NCBI GenBank assembly: GCA_022925895.1
Contig: JAKSYS010000805.1
Location: 1-23,861, forward strand
Source: Fragilaria crotonensis
Lineage: Eukaryota > Bacillariophyta > Fragilariophyceae > Fragilariales > Fragilariaceae
DNA length: 23,861 nt
Direction of reading: 5' to 3'
Shown here: positions 17,197-23,861 of the stretch, piece by piece
Numbering within the stretch: position 1 is the stretch's first letter
How the letters are laid out: each line of letters begins with the position of its first letter
The notes under the pieces: generated by a model
The model's database searches: none
Told to the model about the DNA's origin: nothing
What the model saw: the letters and a program-made list of their open reading frames with translations, nothing else
Position numbers and translations under genes: made by a program

Positions 17197-18752
17197 CCCG
17201 CCATGTTCTCGAGTAGTCGCGCGAGCTCGTGAAAATCACGCGGGATAGTGAAATTGAGCTTCGTCATGCTCTTGATGTCTTTGTCCGAGAATCCAGTTGT
17301 CGTGTCTGTCGTCTTAAGTTGCATTTGAACAAGGGTGCTTGCGTGGTCGAGAGCATCCCTGCCCGTCGCGTTCGATCGTGCGAGCGTCTGGGGCCCGCAG
17401 CAAAAAAGGCTGAAGGCTCCTGGTCTGTCCGAAGCGTCGGCTAGGAAGGATGCGGTCCGAATGGCTGCGCAGAAACCCATTGGGATGAATGCATCCCTCC
17501 CTTTCGTGTTGCGCAAGAAATGGTGTATGTGGTTTTGGACGTACGCCACGTTGCTGAGCGCTAGGATGTCTGCGAAGGTCTGGACGGGGCGAGTTGGGGT
17601 CCTCCCAAGGCGTCCTTCTCCGAAACGAACAGGATCATCCGCTTTGTCGACGGGGAACGAGTCGAATCCTGTCTTCGGGATTTGAGGAGATGACGCGACT
17701 GCGCTAGCGACCTGTCTTTCGAGGAGGCTCGACAAGTTTCTGATGGCGTCGTTCTCTCGTCCTGGCGTTTCTGACTGATCGTCCGATTGGATGAGGCTTT
17801 TAGCCTTCACGGCCAGGTACTTCATGTGTAGGACTTTCGCCCAGTCGTCCGCTCGCCTAGAGTAAGCTGACGAAGCCGCCACTCCCACTTTGTTGGACCG
17901 TGAGTGGTTCTGGTGCTCGCTGCAACGCAGAGAACCCATCGAGTACGTAGGACGCTGCTTCGGCCAACCTCGACGCCCGGTCGGGGTCCGGTCCTCACTC
18001 GCCCTCTGTTTGATGGTCCTGACTATCATCAGGGCCAATTCCTCAGGGTCGGTGACGTATGATTCCATGATGGCTGCTGCGATGAACGCCGGAACTGGTA
18101 CTGTCGGTTTCATGGTGAAACCGACGACCGTGACGTCTTCTGTGTCGTCCGCGTCCGCGTCGTTCGTCTTGTCTTGGTCGTTAGTCTCGTTAGTATGTTT
18201 GCTCGACTTGGATCTGCCTCTTGGGGCACTGCCTTTCTTGGGGCGTCCTCTCGTCGCTGCCACAGGAGGTGGCTCCCGCGCCGGCGCCGATGCCTGTCCG
18301 GCGCTCTCGCTGACGCCTGACACCGAAGATCTCGTCGTCACCAATTCTTCAATCGCTCTTCGTACGTCGGACGTAGAATTCCACGTGAGCATTTTGGACC
18401 AATCGTAAGGCGTTCCAACGTGGCTTCTGACGATCTGTTTCGTGTCGACCGCCATGGCGGCTGCGAATCCACCGCCGCCGAGAAGTGCCCATAGGGCGTT
18501 CGTTCCGTCGTTTAGTCCGTCGTCGGCGTCGTGGTGAAAGTGGTGGAACAGACGGATCGTCCCGTGCGTGTTTACCATCAGGTGTGCGATGTCCGGCGAA
18601 CACAGGTGTACAAACCCTGTAGACTCCGTATTAATCGAATTCGATTTCGTGTGTAATCTGTTGAGCTTCGGGACCACTTCCCACTGGTCAAGGGCACGGA
18701 AGACGTCTTCCCACGTAGACGTCATCGTCATAGGGGACGACATGTCGGCCAT
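17160..18752 (-). CDS. Gag-like ORF1 of the DIRS-type element, with AT-hook motif
   Basis: 530-codon frame starting at the ATG at 18752, 65 bases after repeat A1. It is the longest clean frame in the window. It belongs to no family I can name; its position marks it as the Gag-like ORF1. Conserved blocks shared with the second copy are VFRALDQW (17-24), HHFHHDADDGLNDGTNALWAL (70-90), RGRPKKG (168-174), TVVGFTMKP (208-216), AFIAAAIMESYV (222-233), NVAYVQNHIHHFLRNTKGRD (401-420) and FIPMGFCAAIRTASF (422-436). RGRP with flanking lysines is an AT-hook core and could also act as a nuclear localisation signal. A strongly acidic patch follows (DADADDTED). The last ~11 residues (from about 520) are off-frame; the protein continues in the 16464-17196 segment. 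Confidence 0.85.
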   Translation of the reverse strand: MADMSSPMTMTSTWEDVFRALDQWEVVPKLNRLHTKSNSINTESTGFVHLCSPDIAHLMVNTHGTIRLFHHFHHDADDGLNDGTNALWALLGGGGFAAAMAVDTKQIVRSHVGTPYDWSKMLTWNSTSDVRRAIEELVTTRSSVSGVSESAGQASAPAREPPPVAATRGRPKKGSAPRGRSKSSKHTNETNDQDKTNDADADDTEDVTVVGFTMKPTVPVPAFIAAAIMESYVTDPEELALMIVRTIKQRASEDRTPTGRRGWPKQRPTYSMGSLRCSEHQNHSRSNKVGVAASSAYSRRADDWAKVLHMKYLAVKAKSLIQSDDQSETPGRENDAIRNLSSLLERQVASAVASSPQIPKTGFDSFPVDKADDPVRFGEGRLGRTPTRPVQTFADILALSNVAYVQNHIHHFLRNTKGRDAFIPMGFCAAIRTASFLADASDRPGAFSLFCCGPQTLARSNATGRDALDHASTLVQMQLKTTDTTTGFSDKDIKSMTKLNFTIPRDFHELARLLENMAGWPSSSSARGPR

Positions 18753-18816
18753 CCTATCTGCGTTCGTCGTTCGAGTCGTCGGTCGGTTGGTGGTTTGAGG
18801 GAAGAGGCCAGATTAA

Positions 18817-18967
18817 ATTAACTAGAGTAGTGTCTTTGTTGATTCGAGTTCGTCCGGATTGTGAGCAATTCGCATCTTGTGTTGTGTCCGGGTGTTCGTC
18901 TGTCTGTGTCTCGTGTTCGTCTGTCTGACGGCGACTGCTCTCCCTTTCCCGAACTTCGGACATGCCA
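18817..18967 (-). repeat. Split direct repeat A1 (outer 5' end)
   Basis: In element sense it begins TGGCATGTCCGAAG and ends before the 5' untranslated stretch 18816-18753. Copy of A2. The outer boundary is set by loss of similarity after CATGCCA at 18967. Confidence 0.93.
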
Positions 18968-20620
18968 GGTAGAGAGATTCTCTTTTTGTTGTTTGCAGCA
19001 CGTAACCCATAGCCGTACAACAATTTGGCTTAATGTGATACACTAATTAACATAGTTCAATGATGTCCTCATAGTAGAAGATACTCCCAAGATGACTTCA
19101 CAACTCAGATTCCTTCAAAACTTCTCATGTCATCCAGTTTAAAATCCATTTAAACTCAGAATCACAGCAGCTAGAGGGCACAAGATCATGCATCAAGTTA
19201 GACTGCATTGGTGTTGTCATAACTCTTCAGAGCTATTTCAAAACGTAGAAGCCTAGATTGACTATTCATCACTACTACTAGTGAACTACAAGTTCCATTA
19301 ATGCTTTTATAGACATTTCTTGCTGAAAGAACGAAAAGTTGGCTTGCAGCTTAAATGGCTGCACTTTCCTGTTCAACTTCCTTCATTTGAAGTTTCTGGT
19401 CCTTCAAGTCAATCTTTTCCTGTCTAGTACACTTCATGTGCTGGCCCATGCCTTCATTGGAGCATTGATGCAAAGTCATCCGGGGCCTTCAAAATCAGGC
19501 TCAACAAATTTTCAAGGCTTGTGCAACATCATCGCCTATGCAATCTGGAGTAGAGTGTAATCGCATCTAACTGGTGCTCCTTCACGGATTGGACATTATC
19601 CATTGAAACAGCCTAGCTAACATCATTAAAAGCTTGATGATCACAAAATTGCTGTGCCGCCAGTGATGGGTTTCAGATGTTTCTCATAGTTGTAATCATG
19701 CGTTCCACAGGCCTGACCTCTTGCATATTTCTTTGTATAGGATCAAGCTTGGATGTTCAAGCAGCTGTCCCTAAGGTACTTTGGCATTGGTATCCTTGTT
19801 GTTTTCAGGCTATGGCCAATCATTTCTACCGATGTCTCACTGACTTTGGTATTACGATGCCAAGTTTCTTGTGCCCACGTCACCATAGGAAAATGTCGTT
19901 TCTTCAATAGATCCTGGCCGAAAACGAGGTCGATCAGATGACCTACTATTGCAATGTGGCACATCGCAATGACAAAAGTCATTAGTGAATACTACTGGGT
20001 GATGAGGACATGATGCCATGTTTTGTGATCCCAAAACATCAGTACAAAAGCATCCTCAAAGAAATTGCCGGCAATGCGCGCTTCCTCAAGTCGGAGCAAA
20101 GGTCAACAAAAAACAATAATGTACTCGGACAAAGACAAATCATTTCAACATGGAAGTACTTTCCGAAGAAGTAAACACGTCGAATGGAATTTGTTCAGTG
20201 TCAAGGTGAAGGGGAATTAGGGCTTCAAATTCACCAAAGGACCCCAAAATTCATGAAGTTACTAGGGGAAGTCCATTCTCAACTTCACCAAGCTGAGGAC
20301 CCAGAAACTGTACTGGGTCCAGAGTTCTGTAAAGTTGTACTGTAACAGTGCGAGGCTCTCTCTCTCTAGTGTCTACACTCTGGGCCATGTGCCTTAATTA
20401 ACGTCACTTGCCTTAATTAACTATCATTTTCATTATATTTGGTGCTTTTCTGCAGTTTATACTCGTGCCACTGAAAAAATGCTCAAATTGCAGTCACGAC
20501 GGAAAGATAGCGACACGCTATCTGTGCTCAATTGATCCTGACCTTTTCTTTATTTTCGGTAAGTCACTGACTTGAAGCAAGCTTGATACTTGATTTTTCA
20601 TCCGCAATCAGTCTCTGACA
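18968..20620. other. AT-richer flank between the two DIRS-type elements, no convincing gene
   Basis: No recognisable host gene. Small features: a (CT)n run at about 20355, a GCCTTAATTAAC motif repeated at about 20390 and 20410, and a small hairpin AGATAGC-GACAC-GCTATCT at 20503-20521. A GGTAAGT donor-like site lies at 20558-20564. Low GC contrasts with both flanking elements. Confidence 0.5.
19743..19982 (-). CDS. Small unrecognised reading frame
   Basis: 79 codons from ATG at 19982, starting MTFVIAMCHIAIVGHLIDL. It contains LIDLVFGQDLL, vaguely like the DxILGxDxL end of retropepsins, and MPKYLRDSCLNIQ. There is no second motif to support that reading. It may be a decayed retroelement fragment, an exon, or chance. 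Confidence 0.15.
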   Translation of the reverse strand: MTFVIAMCHIAIVGHLIDLVFGQDLLKKRHFPMVTWAQETWHRNTKVSETSVEMIGHSLKTTRIPMPKYLRDSCLNIQA

Positions 20621-20627
20621 AAGGTGC

Positions 20628-22760
20628 GTGATCTCGTGGTTGGACGTTTTCAGGAAGCTCGACCAGTGGGATCGTCGAAAAGCTCAGCGCTTTGAATTCG
20701 AACGAACTCGGTCAGTACAAATTCTACAGGATTCGTACACTTGTGCTCTGGAAGTCGCCCACCTTATGGTAAACACGCACGGAGTCATCCGACTCTTTCA
20801 CCACTTCCACCACGACGCTGACGATGGACTCAACGACGGGACGAACGCCCTTTGGGCACTGATGGGGCTGGCGGCTTCGCCGCCGCCATGGCGGTCGACA
20901 CGAAACAGGTCGTGAGACGACACCGGAACGCCTTTTGATTGGTCGAGGATGCTCTCGTGGAATTCTACGTCGGACGTACTGGCGGCGATCAATGAATCTC
21001 TGACGACACGTGACCAGGTGCCAGGCGTCAGCACCGGAGCCACAGCGAAGCCGAGCCAGCCGGCACCCTGCCGACTGCAACCAGAGGACGACCGAAGAAA
21101 GGCGGAACGAAGCACCGGGCGAAGCCAAGCAAGCCAGTCGCGCGAGCGAGGACGACACAGACGACGTCACGGTCGTCGGGTTCACGATGAAGCCCACCGT
21201 CCGGTGCCGGCCTTCATCGCAGCCGCCATCATGGACACTTACGTCACCGCGCCAGAGGAGCTCGCCCTACTGATCGTCAACGCCATTAAACAGAGAGCGA
21301 GCGAGGACCCAGACCCGTCCAGAGCAACCATCCGCGCGGAGGCTCTTACATCCCGCGGTGGGTCCTCAGCGTAGCGGTAAACTCGAGGAGGACCCCGGGA
21401 CCGACAAAGCGAGGGTGGCGGCATCAAACGCATACTCCAAACGATCGGACGAATGGGCGAAATCGCTACACCTCAAGCATCTGGCGGTCAGAGCTAGGAG
21501 CCTCATTCGGACGGACGACCATGCCAGCACGCCAGGACGCACAGAGGACGCCATTCGAAACCTGTCAACGTTACTGGAGCGACAGGCAGCAAACGCAGCG
21601 ACCTCGTCCCCCCAAACGTCGAAGACAGGCTTTGACTCTTTCCCGCCGTCGACGAAACGAATGGTCCTTTTCGTGTCCGAAAGGGACGCCGACAGGATGA
21701 TTCGCAGCCGCCCGGTCCAGTCTTTCTCGGACATCCTGACGCTTAGCAACGTGGCCTACGTACAAAACCACATCCACCACTTCTTGAGGAACACCAAAGG
21801 TCGAGACGCGTTCATTCCCATGGGCTTCTGCGCCGCAATCCGCACCGCTTCTTTCACGGCCGACACACCTGACCGGCCAGGGGCCTTCAGCCTCTTCTGT
21901 TGCGGTCCCCAGACGTTCGCCCGAGCAGCAGCGATCGGGCGAGAAGCCTCTGATCACGCCAGCACCCTTGTGCAAATGCAACTCAAGACGACCGACACGA
22001 CCACGGGCTTCTCGAGAAGGACATCAAGAGCATGACAAAACAACTTCACGGTGCCGAAAGATTTTCACGAACTCGCGCGGCGCCGAACATGAGCGGAGTG
22101 CTGGAGCTCCTTCGAGCCAATTCCCGCTCACACACATGTTGGACGAGTGGAGCCGTTTCCTGACCAGGGCGGTCGGCTCCACACTGGCGACAACTCCGCC
22201 AGCTAGCGCGCTGACCCCTCAGCCGCGTGCAGGTTGGGTTGGTTCATCGGCATGCAACAATACCTAGTTCTCTGCGCTGGAGTCGAACACGAGGACGAGA
22301 TCAACCCAGCACTCCTAGAATTCAGGTCCACCCGGCAGCAGTTGGAGGACGGCGCCTTTGTCTTCCCGGCCTCGCGACTTCCTCAAGGAGCGGCTGGGAC
22401 GTGGAGTCGACCAAAGGGCGACTCGCAGCCTGTAGCCGCCGCCGGAGGCTCGAGCGGACGTCGCGGGCAACCGCGGACGCAGTCACAAACCCACAGCAGG
22501 ACCTTTTCCTGGAGACGCGAACGACACTTGGCAGGTGTTCCTCGATCACGTCCGAAGTGGACCGATCCCGAACATGTGCTGCAGGTGGCTAAACGGGAAG
22601 TGCGTCAAGAGCTGTTTCTTGAGCGCCCGCCGTCGCCCTCACGACCGAACAGACGACCGCCGTACGAGCGTGGATAGAGCAGTGCCGGGCGCGCATGCGC
22701 CGCCCCTCGTCCGACGCGACGCCGCCCAGCAAGAAAACAAAATTAGGACCCTCTGCATCT
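20628..22760 (+). pseudogene. Gag-like ORF1 of the second DIRS-type element (frame-broken)
   Basis: Homologue of the 18752-16464 protein in at least five frame segments: 20628-20915 (VFRKLDQW, HHFHHDADDGLNDGTNALW), about 20930-21090 with the AT-hook RGRPKK at 21083-21100, about 21130-21350 (DDVTVVGF, AAAIMDTYV), 21400-22005 (NVAYVQNHIHHFLRNTKGRD) and 22100-22680 (PLTHMLDEWSRFLTRAV, QYLVLCAGVEHEDEIN, CCRWLNGKCVKSC). The finger lacks the His between Trp and Leu seen in the first copy. The 5' start differs: the ATG at 20628 yields MISWLDVFR, and upstream residues of the first copy are absent. Breaks are more numerous than in the first copy and include lost or rearranged stretches, so real decay is likely here. 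Confidence 0.75.
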
Positions 22761-23099
22761 GCTTACTAGCCCGCCTTCGTCGCACAGCCGTCGCAATGGG
22801 CGTTCGACCCGGAACGGTCGACGGCCGAGTTCCACAACAGACGCCACGTCGGACGCGGACTTTATCGGAATCTGCCGCCCGAGACAGTCGCCGGGAACCC
22901 ACGCGCACGAACCTTCTCGCCCCGCCGTGTCGCCGACGCCGCATCTCTCGCCAGCCCGCGACGACCCGTCACGAAACGAAGTCGGGCCTGGGCGCTACGC
23001 TCCGCCCTCGACTCGCCACCGACCGACCACCCGTGGCGCGCGCATTGTCGCCCGGAGACGCCCACGACGCGCCGACATCAGCCCTCGCAGACACGCCAC

Positions 23100-23861
23100 G
23101 CCCGCTTCCCGGTAAGTTCCCATCGTTGGTGCCATTGCCGACGATCCCGCTCCCGAACGTCGACTCGCCGTTCCCGACTCCCGAACCACGCCTGGCCGAT
23201 GCCCTTGCCACTATTTTGCACTCCGGCCAACCGCGCACCCACGCGACGGAGTTTCGCTTCGACTGGACGCACGACGCCGCCCGCCACAACCTCGCGGTGC
23301 TCCAACGGTACGCCCTCGACCTCGACGCCGCCCTTCGGGCCCAGCCGTTCAGCGCCCTGACGCTGGGATCCGAGTTTCGCCACCGAACTTCGCGCTCCTG
23401 TCCGCCCACCCTCTGGCGCGTTTTCAGGAGCGCATCTCGAAGGGGCCGAGTTCCCTTCGAGATCTCGGATTCTGACCGCCTCACAGCGGACGTGCGCTTA
23501 ACCAGCTCAGCGGCAATCACAAATCGGCCGAGGCCACGAGGCAAAGTTGATATCCATGCTGAAGGACAAGCCTCAAGGGGCAGCTACCACCGCCGCGAGA
23601 AGCCGCCTTAGGAATCAAGGGATGCGACGGTCGCGCCTCTGGGGATGGTCGCGCAGGCGTCGATCGGCGAGAAAAGAGAAATTCGTAAACTCCGACTGAC
23701 ACATGACCAGTCATTCAGCCCGAGCGGAGTGGCAGGGCGAAGCGTAAATGAAGCGCGTGGACACATCCCAACTGGCAAACACGTTTCGGAAAAGCATTCA
23801 GCAGACTCATATACCACATCGTTCCTGCGCCAACTATGGCCCAGACGAGGCCTATCTGGAT
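23100..23861 (+). pseudogene. Pre-RT and RT N-terminus of the second DIRS-type element, partial
   Basis: Starts at the conserved GK leader, LVPLPTIPLPNVDSPFP, then TEFRFDWTHDAARHNLAVL, LALDLDAAL-like and AQPFSALTLGSEFR blocks, EISDSDRLTADV and ITNRP. The RT fingers LRLTHDQSFSPSG and GRSVNEA lie near 23690-23750, and the segment preceding motif A is near 23800-23861. Motifs A, B and C lie beyond the window. A stop at 23609-23611 and frame changes near 23400, 23560 and 23750 interrupt it. It confirms continuity across several breaks in the first copy. Confidence 0.7.

Larger units (their letters stand above)
12029..18967 (-). mobile_element. DIRS-order (PAT/Ngaro-like) tyrosine-recombinase retrotransposon, complete
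   Basis: About 6.94 kb. In element sense: A1 (18967-18817), Gag-like ORF, RT, RNase H, tyrosine recombinase, then B1 (12861-12564), A2 (12565-12417) and B2 (12328-12029). This split-direct-repeat layout is diagnostic of PAT/Ngaro/TOC-type DIRS elements. No protease, integrase or methyltransferase is seen. The A2/B1 junction matches what joining the two outer ends through the dinucleotide CA would produce. Left flank CAGT-CA and right flank CA-GGTAG imply insertion at a CA with no larger target duplication. The repeat copies are almost identical, so the element looks young, yet the coding frames are split at many single-base indels. Confidence 0.93.
20620..23861 (+). mobile_element. Second, divergent DIRS-type element, head-to-head, cut by window end
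   Basis: From about 20635 the plus strand matches the Gag-like ORF1 of the minus-strand element, then its CCCH region (22575-22620), the GK.PSLVPLPTIPLPNVDS leader (23111), the pre-RT module and the RT fingers (LTHDQSFSPSG at about 23695) up to the window edge. Protein blocks are highly similar but nucleotides are clearly diverged and richer in GC. No A1-like repeat is visible upstream, so the 5' end is truncated or belongs to a subfamily with different repeats. Confidence 0.88.

Noticed and set aside
12817-18752. Methyltransferase domain typical of DIRS1-group elements
   Set aside because: No such motif found in any frame; the element fits the PAT/Ngaro-type layout, which lacks it.
19743-19982. 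Retropepsin assignment for the frame with LIDLVFGQDLL
   Set aside because: Only the terminal DxxxGxDxL-like motif is present, with no active-site D-S/T-G; kept only as an unrecognised frame.
22969-23544. 191-codon minus-strand frame in the second DIRS copy
   Set aside because: High-GC antisense shadow of the plus-strand pre-RT region, which has conserved counterparts in the first copy.

Overview
The window is a eukaryotic, gene-poor stretch built almost entirely of mobile DNA. No host gene could be identified with confidence. The copia Gag and integrase style, including a C-x2-H-x5-H-x4-C knuckle in Gag and an LLSPQHWAQ block after the protease, resembles the CoDi-type copia elements of diatoms. 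A diatom or other stramenopile microalga is therefore my best guess. This rests on family knowledge and was not searched.

Layout, left to right. (1) 18-6638: a complete Ty1/copia LTR retrotransposon on the minus strand. Its 564-bp LTRs differ by only two 1-base indels. Gag, protease, integrase, RT and RNase H are all present but split by about 11 frame breaks, several of them at homopolymers one base short. (2) 6639-7072: flank with an unrecognised minus-strand reading frame that the copia element may interrupt. (3) 7073-8373: a foldback element. Two inverted arms are made of ~52-bp tandem units, each unit a hairpin, around a ~360-bp spacer holding a degenerate tRNA-like sequence. (4) 9223-10637: a ~1.4-kb sequence bounded by 26-bp perfect terminal inverted repeats, probably a non-autonomous DNA transposon. 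(5) 11320-11972: a ~146-bp satellite with an A-B-A-B higher-order pattern. (6) 12029-18967: a complete DIRS-order (tyrosine-recombinase) retrotransposon on the minus strand with split direct repeats (A1 - ORFs - B1 A2 B2). It encodes a Gag-like protein with an AT-hook and a CCCH finger, a reverse transcriptase (YLDD), an RNase H and a tyrosine recombinase. (7) 18968-20620: AT-richer flank with no convincing gene. (8) 20620-23861: a second, divergent, GC-richer and more decayed member of the same family on the plus strand, head-to-head with the first and cut by the window end.

How the parts work together. In the copia element the LTR drives the RNA, Gag packages it, protease matures the polyprotein, RT/RNase H copies it from a tRNA fragment-like primer site, and integrase inserts the copy. 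In the DIRS-type element there is no integrase or protease. The split repeats let RT make a circular DNA whose A/B junction is kept inside the element (12563-12566), and the recombinase inserts the circle at a short shared core, here apparently CA, without a larger target duplication.

Many frame breaks in otherwise well-preserved, young-looking elements suggest long-read consensus indels at least as much as true decay. Frame integrity should not be over-interpreted.
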